A stretch of DNA of 10,865 nucleotides from CAISIP01 sp031403955 (GTDB lineage Bacteria; Pseudomonadota; Gammaproteobacteria; Burkholderiales; Burkholderiaceae_C). The translations under genes were made by a program, and so were the position numbers. The stretch's first letter is position 1; every line of letters begins with the position of its first letter. This document shows positions 1-6,050 of the stretch, piece by piece. Where the stretch lies: NCBI GenBank assembly GCA_031403955.1, contig JANNGR010000193.1:1-10865 (forward strand), written 5' to 3'. The notes under the pieces were generated by a model, which saw only the letters and a program-made list of their open reading frames with translations, was not told where the DNA came from and did no database searches.

Positions 1-465
1 CAGGATCGTGCCACCCGGCACACGCGACAACACGTCTTGCGCAAACAGAATCATCTGCCGGTCCGGGTAGATGTTGTTGCCTTGTTTGGTGACGATGCCC
101 AGCCGGTCGCCGTCACCGTCAAACGCCAGGCCCAACTCGGCGTCGGTGCTTTTTAGGGCGGCCATCAGGTCACGCAGGTTTTCCGGCTTGCTCGGGTCGG
201 GATGGTGGTTGGGGAAATTGCCATCGACCTCGCTGAAGAGTTCGGTCACCTCGCATCCCACCGCGCGAAATATGTCTGGCGCGGAGGCACCGGCGATGCC
301 GTTGCCACAATCGACCACCACTTTCATTGGCCACGCCAGTTTGATGTCCGAGACGATACGCGCCGTGTACGGCGCCAGCACGTTCAGGTTGCGCACCGAA
401 CCGCCGTCTCGCAACGTCCAACTCTCGGCCTCCATCATGCGGCGCTTCTTCCCCACGGATACCAA
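1..465 (-). pseudogene. Phosphomannomutase/phosphoglucomutase, 5'-truncated fragment
   Basis: Read on the minus strand from the left edge, the frame encodes the middle of an alpha-D-phosphohexomutase (AlgC/ManB type), which interconverts hexose 1- and 6-phosphates for sugar-nucleotide and polysaccharide synthesis. Visible landmarks are VVVDCGNGIAGA, the family-typical EVDGNFPNHHPDP stretch and the metal-binding loop DGDGDR at 103-120, followed by NNIYPDRQ. Family resemblance stops near 440, at about MMEAESWTL. The frame meets a stop codon at 466-468. No upstream piece with the N-terminal domain, including the catalytic phosphoserine loop (TxSHNP), is seen further along the minus strand up to 1110. 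The C-terminal end lies outside the window. Since the phosphoserine domain is essential in this family, the fragment is most likely a dead gene, possibly broken by the adjacent insertion-sequence remnant. Family assignment is strong; the pseudogene call assumes there is no assembly error. Confidence 0.85.
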
Positions 466-504
466 TCAATGGGGTTCTCGGCGTGCTGCCGAAGATACGG
501 GGAG

Positions 505-654
505 GTTTCGTGGGCGGCTGATCCGTTGAGCTACCGTCATCTGGAGGAAATGGTGCACGCGCGTGACGTGTTTGTCGACCATTCTGGGATCAACCGCTGG
601 AAAACCCTTTGGACGATCCGGTTTCTGCCGCTGCTGGAAAAATTTGTACGTCGG
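505..654 (+). pseudogene. IS6-family-like transposase remnant
   Basis: A plus-strand stretch of about 50 codons reads PLSYRHLEEM, then VDHSGINRW, then IRFLPLLEK. This pattern is typical of the N-terminal helix-turn-helix region of IS6-family (IS26/IS6100 group) DDE transposases, where the usual form is roughly SYRHLEEMM, VDHSTINRW and IRFLPLLEK. A short run, KTLWT, stands where one residue is expected between RW and IRF, so a small insertion has occurred. After LLEKFVRR the resemblance ends, and the DDE catalytic core (normally including a WRMDETYIKV-like motif) is absent. No start codon and no convincing terminal inverted repeats are seen. The remnant lies directly beside the point where the phosphohexomutase gene is cut, so the insertion or a later deletion probably caused that break. 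It cannot be active. Confidence 0.7.
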
Positions 655-1063
655 CTTTGCGGCAAGCAAATTCAGGGAGTGGTCGTCAGGACCCGACCAG
701 GAGCTGCCGTTCGCCTGGCTTTGTCTTACGACCGGTGAGACTGAACCCGGTCACACGACTTTTCGATCTGCCTTCTCCACAGCCGTCATTGGATCGTGGG
801 CGTCTCGGTCGGCTCTACGGCCACGATTTCTTGGAATGCAGTACACGCGTGCGACGAGGGGATGAAGTTCTGGTGAGATACCTTCCAGGAACTGAGGACA
901 GCGAGCCAATGCAGGGACCGGCCTGTACGCTTGTGTCCCAAGCCCAAACTAAATTGGAGCTAAAGGGATCCTTCGCCAACCTGTTGTCGCCTATGGTGAT
1001 GATCTTTTTCTGGAGATCGCCCTCGATCGCCGTAAGCGAATGGAGACCTTCAGAAATGCGGCG
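655..1063. other. Stretch without a recognisable gene
   Basis: Both strands were read in all frames between the transposase remnant and the toxin-antitoxin module. Some frames are open for 60-170 codons, but none gives a protein resembling a known family, and none starts behind a good ribosome binding site. A short hairpin, GACCGG (730-735) with CCGGTC (747-752), is present but has no U-tract. The stretch is most simply decayed insertion-sequence or other mobile DNA left between a broken core gene and an acquired module. Confidence 0.5.
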
Positions 1064-1094
1064 TTCACATTTTTATGTGCTAAGCTTTTCACAT
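1064..1094. promoter_or_regulatory. Candidate operator: CACAT/ATGTG half-sites before the antitoxin
   Basis: Within 31 bases just upstream of the antitoxin start lie a perfect inverted repeat, CACAT (1066-1070), TTTT, ATGTG (1075-1079), and a further direct copy, TTCACAT, at 1088-1094 matching TTCACAT at 1064-1070. The two direct copies are 24 bases apart. Ribbon-helix-helix antitoxins usually bind such short repeated half-sites and repress their own operon, so this is a plausible autoregulatory operator. No convincing -35/-10 pair could be fixed here, so the promoter position is open. Confidence 0.5.
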
Positions 1095-1110
1095 ATTTGC
1101 GTACGGAACA

Positions 1111-1449
1111 GTGCCAAACCTCACCATCCACCTTGACGACGAAACCCATCGCTTGGCCAAGATTTACGCCGCTCAGACCGGCACAAGCCTGAGTAGTACG
1201 TTTCGTAATCACATCAGAGAAGTCATGAACGCCAATATTCCTGCCGGCGAGAAGGCGGTCCTTGAGCGTTATTCGAGACGGGATATTTCGGCGGCCGATG
1301 CCATGTCTGCGCTTGACCTACCGTGTATGGAAAGTCTGATGGCTGCGACGGTCGAGGCCGGTCTTCATCTGCCTCACGTCGACAGGAAGTTGGCTTTGCA
1401 GATGGCTAAATCTGTTATTCGTGAGCTGCGGACGCCCTCTCATGCGTAG
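1111..1449 (+). CDS. Antitoxin: ribbon-helix-helix plus UPF0175-like domain
   Basis: This 112-residue protein is the likely antitoxin and autorepressor of the PIN-domain gene that follows. Residues 2-39 fit a ribbon-helix-helix DNA-binding domain: a beta strand (PNLTIHL), a helix (ETHRLAKIYAAQ), a GTS turn and a second helix (STFRNHIREVM). Residues 48-90 resemble the UPF0175 pattern, in which a helix ends in a phrase like RRDISAADAMSALDL, followed by a second helix and a GLHLP-type strand. The start is GTG at 1111; only a weak GGA lies 3-6 bases ahead of it. The end overlaps the next gene by 8 bases, indicating translational coupling. In known systems, UPF0175 antitoxins pair with DUF3368-type PIN toxins, which supports the call. 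The joining of two domains that usually occur separately is inferred from pattern, not from alignment. Base composition is less GC-rich than the flanking metabolic genes. Confidence 0.75.
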   Translation: MPNLTIHLDDETHRLAKIYAAQTGTSLSSTFRNHIREVMNANIPAGEKAVLERYSRRDISAADAMSALDLPCMESLMAATVEAGLHLPHVDRKLALQMAKSVIRELRTPSHA

Positions 1450-2068
1450 CTGCGCCTTGGTCATCATGGACGCAGGTCCGTTGATCAAATTGGCCATTGC
1501 GGATCAGTTGGATTTACTGCTTTTCTTTGGCACCAAGATCTATATACCGGATGAGGTCTATTTTGAGGCTGTTGAAAAGTATGCGTGGGAACATCAGGCC
1601 GCGCTCACGCACGACAAGATCCGCCTCAAAGAGTGGGTGGCCGCGCAGGGCAACAAGGCCTTAGTTTTCTGTCCCGAAACGCTTGTAGGAGAAATGGCGA
1701 AGCTCAAGCGGGAGACTGGCGCATATTCTCCTGGGGCCAAGAATCATCGCAAAAACACGGGTGAACTTGCAGCTCATGATTTTTTCAATCATCGCGAGCA
1801 GTGGGGTCATCCTGGCGAGGCTGCGCTCATGCTTATCGATGACGGACCAGGTATTGAGAAGCTCAAGATCCACAATCTAGATGTCCATATCTTGTCGACC
1901 TACACGATGTTGGTTGCTCTTGAATGTGAAAGCTTGATACCTTCTGCTGAAAAAATTTGGAACGACATCGAAGTCGCCATACCTACCGTTCATCGAGCGG
2001 CGGCAGATACGTCGGTCCGAGGCGACACTGAATTCGTGTCATCGTTGCGGATTCGCGCCGGACGGTGA
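1442..2068 (+). CDS. PIN-domain toxin, DUF3368-like (putative ribonuclease)
   Basis: The 208-residue product has the marks of a PIN-domain ribonuclease toxin. Near the N-terminus is VIMDAGPLIKLA with Asp10, then YIPDEVYFEAV with acidic residues at 38 and 42, then GHPGEAALMLIDD with Glu126, Asp133 and Asp134, together a plausible metal-binding acidic set. The tail, LDVHILSTYTMLVA followed by LIPSAEKIWNDI, matches the usual ending of DUF3368 proteins, where a GT-type strand-helix is followed by LIPSV and a last helix. Those proteins usually have about 155-165 residues; this one carries roughly 50 extra residues between about 55 and 120, rich in charged residues, and a 25-30 residue C-terminal extension. 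ATG at 1442 is preferred over the upstream in-frame GTG at 1421 because it gives the conserved strand right at the N-terminus and overlaps the antitoxin stop. RNA cleavage is inferred from the fold; the target is unknown. Confidence 0.75.
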   Translation: MRSCALVIMDAGPLIKLAIADQLDLLLFFGTKIYIPDEVYFEAVEKYAWEHQAALTHDKIRLKEWVAAQGNKALVFCPETLVGEMAKLKRETGAYSPGAKNHRKNTGELAAHDFFNHREQWGHPGEAALMLIDDGPGIEKLKIHNLDVHILSTYTMLVALECESLIPSAEKIWNDIEVAIPTVHRAAADTSVRGDTEFVSSLRIRAGR

Positions 2069-2181
2069 TCGCGGAAAAGCGCGCGTATTTTTCTGAAGCA
2101 ATTTGGGTCTGGCGCAGGGGGAAATCTGGCAATTGACTGGGCGAAAAAATCGGCTGTCTCGGTCTGGAAAACGCCCTCCAA

Positions 2182-2210
2182 TAGACCCGAGGCCCTATCT
2201 GGGCTAGTAT
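2182..2210 (+). promoter_or_regulatory. Candidate sigma-70 promoter for the hydroxy-acid operon
   Basis: TAGACC (2182-2187) and TAGTAT (2205-2210) are separated by 17 bases and each match the -35 (TTGACA) and -10 (TATAAT) consensus at four of six positions. They lie about 30 bases before the dehydrogenase start in the 172-base gap after the toxin gene. The rest of that gap shows no gene, no clear terminator and no operator repeats. Confidence 0.3.
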
Positions 2211-2240
2211 GAAAAAAAGTAACTACCGGTACCAGAGCAG

Positions 2241-3398
2241 ATGAATATCGAAGCCGCGCTGAATCTCGAAGACATACGAAAACTGGCCAGGCGAAAGCTA
2301 CCCAAAATAGCCTTCGACTTCATTGACGGGGGTGTGGATGACGAACACTGTCTGCGCCGCAACCGGGAAGCATTTGGCCGATACAACCTGGTGCCGCGTT
2401 ATCTGATCGATGTGTCGCAACGCGACCAGTCCGTGAACCTGCTGGGACACAACTATGCCAGCCCTATCGGTATCTCACCGACCGGCTTGGCCGGCTTGTT
2501 TCGTCCAGACGCGGACTGCATGCTGGCACAAGCTGCTGTGAACCACAACATACCGTACCTGATGTCCGGCGCCAGCAATCACTCGATCGAGACTGCGGCG
2601 CGGATCGCACCAGACCATGTTTGGTTTCAGATTTACTGTACCCCCCAAGAACGCATCAACCTGGATTTGATTGGTCGCGCGCGTGATGCCAAGGTCAAGA
2701 CCCTGGTGGTCTCGGTGGATGTGCCGGTGAATGCCAACCGCGAGCGAAACCGCAGAAACGGCTTTACCCGCCCATTCAGGATGACCCCCTGGATTGCCAT
2801 GGAAGCCTTGACACATCCTGGGTGGCTGCTGGATTACCTGCGCACAGGAGGCATGCCCCTGATGCAGAACTGGGCTCCCTACGCACCCAGTGGAGCGACA
2901 GCGGAAGAGGTGGCTGACTTGTTCGGCAGCCTGACGCCAAATCCAACAACAAACTGGACAACACTGGAGAATATCCGCGGTCTGTGGACCGGCAATCTGG
3001 TTGTTAAGGGCATCTTGCACCCCGACGATGCCAAGACCGCCGTGGAGGCCGGGGTGGACGCAATCATTGTCTCGAACCATGGTGGCAGACAACTTGACAC
3101 GGCACCTTCGCCGATCGACATGTTGCCATCCATCCGCGCTGTGGTGCCAAACACGCCGATCATGGTGGATAGCGGTGTGCGGCGAGGTTCGGACATCATC
3201 ATTGCCATGTGTCTGGGTGCGAGTTTCACTTTCTTCGGCAGACCTACTCTGTATGGGGCCGCCGCCGCCGGGCTAAAGGGTGTCGAAAAAACCATCAAAT
3301 TGGTTCGGGCCGAAATCGATTTGGTGATGGCGCAAATCGGTTGCACACAACTCAAGACGCTGCATCCAGGTTACCTGCGCCGCGCGGACGCCGGTTAA
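2241..3398 (+). CDS. FMN-dependent alpha-hydroxy-acid dehydrogenase/oxidase
   Basis: This 385-residue protein belongs to the glycolate oxidase/L-lactate dehydrogenase (LldD)/mandelate dehydrogenase family, which oxidises an L-2-hydroxy acid to the 2-oxo acid using FMN. It is full length. Visible family motifs are LPKIAFDFIDGG (21-31), the FMN-binding SPTGLAGL (79-86), QIY with Tyr132, VVKGIL with Lys256, the signature SNHGGRQLD (278-286) with catalytic His280 and Arg283, DSGVRRGSDI (310-319), and FGRPTLYG (332-339). Aligned by eye to spinach glycolate oxidase, Phe27 sits where Tyr24 helps bind the substrate carboxylate; Phe is also common in related bacterial proteins. The start has only a weak AGAGCAG ribosome site. 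The gene lies 10 bases before a periplasmic binding-protein gene, so the two are probably co-transcribed and act on the same compound. The substrate cannot be told from sequence; lactate, mandelate and similar acids are possible. Confidence 0.93.
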   Translation: MNIEAALNLEDIRKLARRKLPKIAFDFIDGGVDDEHCLRRNREAFGRYNLVPRYLIDVSQRDQSVNLLGHNYASPIGISPTGLAGLFRPDADCMLAQAAVNHNIPYLMSGASNHSIETAARIAPDHVWFQIYCTPQERINLDLIGRARDAKVKTLVVSVDVPVNANRERNRRNGFTRPFRMTPWIAMEALTHPGWLLDYLRTGGMPLMQNWAPYAPSGATAEEVADLFGSLTPNPTTNWTTLENIRGLWTGNLVVKGILHPDDAKTAVEAGVDAIIVSNHGGRQLDTAPSPIDMLPSIRAVVPNTPIMVDSGVRRGSDIIIAMCLGASFTFFGRPTLYGAAAAGLKGVEKTIKLVRAEIDLVMAQIGCTQLKTLHPGYLRRADAG

Positions 3399-3408
3399 AC
3401 TGGTTGAC

Positions 3409-4380
3409 ATGAAAACACCAACTTTCTTCAAGGCGTTTTGCGTGGCGATCGGGTTGGCCGTTGCCGCTACAACGGCGCTGGCCCAAAACTACCCAATGCG
3501 GCCGGTGCGCTTGATTGTTCCGTTCCCGCCGGGGTCTGGCTCCGACGTGGCGGCGCGCGTGGTGGGGCAGCATCTGGGCGCAGCGCTCGGCCAGCCTTTC
3601 GTGGTGGAAAACAAGCCCGGAGCAGGCGGTTCCATCGGGGCCATGGAAGTGGTGCGTGCGTCGCCCGACGGCTACACGCTGTTGTTCGGATCGAGTTCCA
3701 GCCTGGCAGCCAACGTGGCTTTGCTGAAGAACATGCCTTATGACCCCGCCCGGGACCTCGCCCCGGTTGCGGGTATTGCCGATAGCGTGACGGCCCTGAT
3801 AGTCAGGTCTGACTTTCCTGCCAAAAACCTACCGGAGTTGATTTCCTACGTGAAGCAGCGGCCAGGTAAAGTCAACGCGGGTTATGGGTCTTCCAGCACG
3901 CAGATCAGCATTGCGGTCCTCAACAAGCTGGCCGGTCTGGACGTGGTGGCGGTGCCGTACAAGGGCACACCGCTGGCGGTGAGCGACGTACTGGCTGGCA
4001 CGCTCGACTTCACCTTTGCTGACCTTGGCAACGCGTTATCCCATGTGAAGGCAGGCACCTTGCGCGGCATCGGCCTGACCACTCCCAAGCGCAGTTCGAT
4101 GGTGCCCGACTGGCCTCCCATCGCCGACACCCTTGCTGGCTTCGACGACATCACCGGCTGGATAGCGATCGTCGGGCCTAGCGGCTTGCCCAAAGACGTG
4201 GCGGAAAAGCTCAGCGCAGCCACCAACCTGGCGTTGCAGCAGCCCGAAGTCAAAAACAAGTTGGCCCTCTTCGGTCTGTCGCCGATGCCCATGACACCGG
4301 AGCAATTGAAGGCATTCATCGGCAGCGAGATTCCCAAGTGGACTCGCATGGCGAAAGAGGCAAAAATCCAGCCGGAATAG
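3409..4380 (+). CDS. Bug/TctC-family periplasmic solute-binding protein
   Basis: The 323-residue product is a tripartite tricarboxylate transporter-type (Bug family) binding protein, which captures organic acids in the periplasm. A signal peptide is clear: a basic start, a hydrophobic core (FCVAIGLAVAATTALA) and likely cleavage after Ala25. The mature part opens with YPMRPVRLIVPFPPGSGSD, the typical Bug N-terminus, followed by GQPFVVENKPGAGGSIG, SPDGYTLLFG, YDPARDLAPV and VPYKGTPLAVSDVLAG, in the family's usual order and spacing. Length is normal. Betaproteobacteria carry many such genes without adjacent membrane components, and none is in this window, so the transporter partner is unknown. 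Being 10 bases downstream of a hydroxy-acid dehydrogenase, the ligand may be that enzyme's substrate or product; this is inference. No strong ribosome binding site is seen, so coupling to the upstream gene is likely. Confidence 0.95.
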   Translation: MKTPTFFKAFCVAIGLAVAATTALAQNYPMRPVRLIVPFPPGSGSDVAARVVGQHLGAALGQPFVVENKPGAGGSIGAMEVVRASPDGYTLLFGSSSSLAANVALLKNMPYDPARDLAPVAGIADSVTALIVRSDFPAKNLPELISYVKQRPGKVNAGYGSSSTQISIAVLNKLAGLDVVAVPYKGTPLAVSDVLAGTLDFTFADLGNALSHVKAGTLRGIGLTTPKRSSMVPDWPPIADTLAGFDDITGWIAIVGPSGLPKDVAEKLSAATNLALQQPEVKNKLALFGLSPMPMTPEQLKAFIGSEIPKWTRMAKEAKIQPE

Positions 4381-4467
4381 CCAGGATTCTGAGGCGGCAG
4401 TTGCGGACTGTGTTGGGTCGATGGGCCGTTACCAACACCTGGCAATTTGCAAGCCGCACTGGGAGAC

Positions 4468-4515
4468 AAAAGCGCCGCTGATTGCTCCGGGCGCCAGGCC
4501 AAAAGCGGCGCCTTT
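4468..4515. terminator. Hairpin terminator between convergent genes
   Basis: GCGCCGCT (4472-4479) pairs with AGCGGCGC (4504-4511) around a 24-base loop, flanked by AAAA on the left and CTTT on the right, so the hairpin can act on both strands. It sits in the 154-base gap between the end of the binding-protein gene and the end of the opposite-strand higA, where a bidirectional terminator is expected. The U-tract is short, so its strength is uncertain. The rest of the gap shows nothing else. Confidence 0.55.
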
Positions 4516-4534
4516 CCGCTCCCGGCAAATTCAA

Positions 4535-4963
4535 CTACGTCGGCACGAAACCAGCCGGGCTTATGCCGAAGAACTGGCCCAATTTGCCCGCCATGGTTGC
4601 GCTGATCTTTCGTTTTCCCGCCAGAATCGATGACAGATTACTCTGGGGAACAATGGCTGAAAGATCTTCCTGCTTTAGGCTGCGTGCCTCCATCAAGAAA
4701 CGCAGCACGTCCTTGGGATTTGCGGGTTTGATCGCGTGATGTTTTTGTTCGTACCTGGATACCAGTTCACCTGCCAGTTCAAGCAAACTGGATAGGGGAT
4801 GGTGTTCGTCATCCCCTGCCACGTCCAGCAGAGAATTCACCATTGCGAGCATGCGGTCGTACTCCATCTCGTTGTGGATCGGGCGCAGGTGCGCCATGCG
4901 GTCGAACGTCTGCCAAGAGGATTGCAGGGCCTGAATGTCGAACTGCGCGCGCGCTGAATGCAT
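4535..4963 (-). CDS. higA: HigA-type antitoxin (XRE helix-turn-helix)
   Basis: From ATG at 4963 the product has 142 residues. After a short leader, residues 26-80 (HLRPIHNEMEYDRMLAMVN, then LLELAGELVSRYEQKHHAI) match the N-terminal part of HigA antitoxins of the type paired with HigB mRNA interferases. Residues 84-142 form an XRE-like helix-turn-helix, with SLKQEDLSAIVPQSNLSSIL as the DNA-recognition region, then GKRKIS and a closing helix, as in HigA. It would bind and neutralise HigB and repress its own operon. The chosen start lies 2 bases after the stop of a residual higB reading frame, the usual higB-higA order; a GGAAGGG site is about 12 bases upstream. The frame stays open 54 codons further, but that part looks unlike HigA. 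With higB nearly gone, this is an orphan antitoxin. Confidence 0.85.
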   Translation of the reverse strand: MHSARAQFDIQALQSSWQTFDRMAHLRPIHNEMEYDRMLAMVNSLLDVAGDDEHHPLSSLLELAGELVSRYEQKHHAIKPANPKDVLRFLMEARSLKQEDLSAIVPQSNLSSILAGKRKISATMAGKLGQFFGISPAGFVPT

Positions 4964-4965
4964 AG

Positions 4966-5022
4966 TTACACCATGCCCTTCCGATAAAGCTTGTTCCAAT
5001 TGTCGTATTCCCGATGCGTCAT
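4966..5022 (-). pseudogene. higB: Residual 3' end of a higB toxin gene
   Basis: On the minus strand, ending with a TAA 2 bases before the higA start, is a frame ending MTHREYDNWNKLYRKGMV. The THREYDNW part resembles the end of HigB-type mRNA interferases, where a THxEYD motif precedes the C-terminus. Upstream of codon 5020-5022 the frame stays open only to a stop at 5119-5121, and that part does not resemble the HigB core. HigB normally has about 95-100 residues, so most of the toxin is missing; the short-chain dehydrogenase gene begins at 5150 on the other strand. The assignment rests on a short motif plus its position before higA. Confidence 0.5.
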
Positions 5023-5139
5023 CCCCAGCGGCACGGCGCGCCCGGCTGGCACAAGCCTTGGCGTGAACCGAAGCGTTCCTGATTTGAAAAAAGCCGTCGC
5101 TGGATGCCGTGACCAACGCTACCATGGCACTGTTACTTC

Positions 5140-5146
5140 AGGAAGT
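5140..5146 (+). promoter_or_regulatory. Ribosome binding site deciding the dehydrogenase start
   Basis: The purine-rich AGGAAG-type site here lies about 5 bases before ATG 5150. It selects that start over an upstream in-frame start at 4991, whose extra residues would be unlike the family and would run across the higB remnant. Confidence 0.6.
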
Positions 5147-5149
5147 TGC

Positions 5150-6034
5150 ATGACATACGGTTCTGTGTTTGCCAAGGGTCTGTTGGCCGGCAAGGTGATG
5201 GTAGTGACCGGCGGCGGCTCGGGTATCGGGCGCTGTACCGCGCATGAACTGGCCGCGCTCGGCGCCCATGTGGTGCTGATCGGCCGCAAGCCCGAGAAGC
5301 TGCAAACGGTACAGGATGAAATCACGCAAGACGGCGGGTCGGCCAGTTTTCAGGTGTGCGACATTCGCCAGGAAGACGCGGTCAAACAGACCGTAGCCGC
5401 GCTGGTGGCCGCGCACGGCCGCATCGATGGGCTGGTCAATAACGCCGGTGGGCAATACATTGCGCCGCTCGCGTCCATCAACGCCAAAGGTTGGCGGGCG
5501 GTGCTCGACACGAACCTGACTGGCGGCTTCCTGATGGCGCGCGAGTGTTACGTGCAGGCCATGCGCCAGGGTGGCGGCAGCATCGTCAACATCGTGGCCG
5601 ACATCTGGGGCTCGATGCCGGGCATGGGGCACAGCGGCGCGGCGCGCGCCGGCATGGTCAGTTTCACCGAGACCGCGGCGCTGGAATGGGCCCACAGCGG
5701 CGTGCGTGTCAACGCCGTTGCGCCAGGTTATATCGCCTCCAGCGGCATGGACCACTACCCGCCGGAGTTTGCGCCGATGTTGCGCGACATGACCAAGACC
5801 GTGCCGTTGGGCCGCTTCGGCAACGAGGCCGAGACATCGGCCGGCATTGTTTTTCTGCTCAGTCCCGCGGCGTCGTTTATCAGCGGCAGCACCTTGCGTA
5901 TAGACGGCGCGCGGCCGCAGGTCCGGATGGGCTGGCCGCTGGAACAGGCTGACCCCGCAATGCCGCCGCGCGACGCGATCAAGCCGTTTGAAGGCTTTCA
6001 CCGGGCCATGACTCCCAAGATTTTCTCCTCCTGA
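5150..6034 (+). CDS. Short-chain dehydrogenase, enoyl/dienoyl-CoA reductase-like (PECR/DECR group)
   Basis: The 294-residue protein is an SDR with a Rossmann fold for NAD(P)H. It shows TGGGSGIG (20-27), the D71 position after strand 3, NNAG (97-100), HSGAARAG (161-168) and VAPGYI (190-195). In place of the classical YxxxK active site it has Ser162-x3-Arg166 within HSGAARAG, the same phrase found in peroxisomal trans-2-enoyl-CoA reductase and close to that of 2,4-dienoyl-CoA reductases. The endings LLSPAASFISG and the DG strand also fit that group. A role in reducing an enoyl- or dienoyl-CoA, or a related acyl-CoA step, is therefore likely. A tail of about 35 residues follows the core. The gene is first in an operon with two acyl-CoA dehydrogenases and a thioesterase. 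No convincing promoter was found in front of it. Confidence 0.85.
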   Translation: MTYGSVFAKGLLAGKVMVVTGGGSGIGRCTAHELAALGAHVVLIGRKPEKLQTVQDEITQDGGSASFQVCDIRQEDAVKQTVAALVAAHGRIDGLVNNAGGQYIAPLASINAKGWRAVLDTNLTGGFLMARECYVQAMRQGGGSIVNIVADIWGSMPGMGHSGAARAGMVSFTETAALEWAHSGVRVNAVAPGYIASSGMDHYPPEFAPMLRDMTKTVPLGRFGNEAETSAGIVFLLSPAASFISGSTLRIDGARPQVRMGWPLEQADPAMPPRDAIKPFEGFHRAMTPKIFSS

Positions 6035-6050
6035 ACAAATTGGCCCAACC

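Noticed and set aside
730..752. Hairpin GACCGG/CCGGTC as a terminator.
   Set aside because: The stem is only 6 bases, with an 11-base loop and no U-tract, and there is no gene it would serve.
1097..1115. Possible insertion-sequence end: AACAGTGCC resembles the tip of IS6-family inverted repeats.
   Set aside because: Only nine bases agree, the rest of the terminal repeat does not match, no partner repeat was found near 440-505, and it would overlap the antitoxin start.
609..1136. Long plus-strand open frame as a gene.
   Set aside because: The protein is low in recognisable structure, resembles no family, has no good ribosome site and crosses the transposase remnant in another frame.
4964..5125. 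N-terminal extension of HigA.
   Set aside because: The extra residues do not resemble HigA and overlap the residual higB frame; the ATG at 4963 fits the usual higB-higA junction.
5125..5140. Sigma-54 promoter (TGGCAC with a downstream TTC) before the SDR operon.
   Set aside because: The invariant GC of the -12 element is absent at the required spacing.
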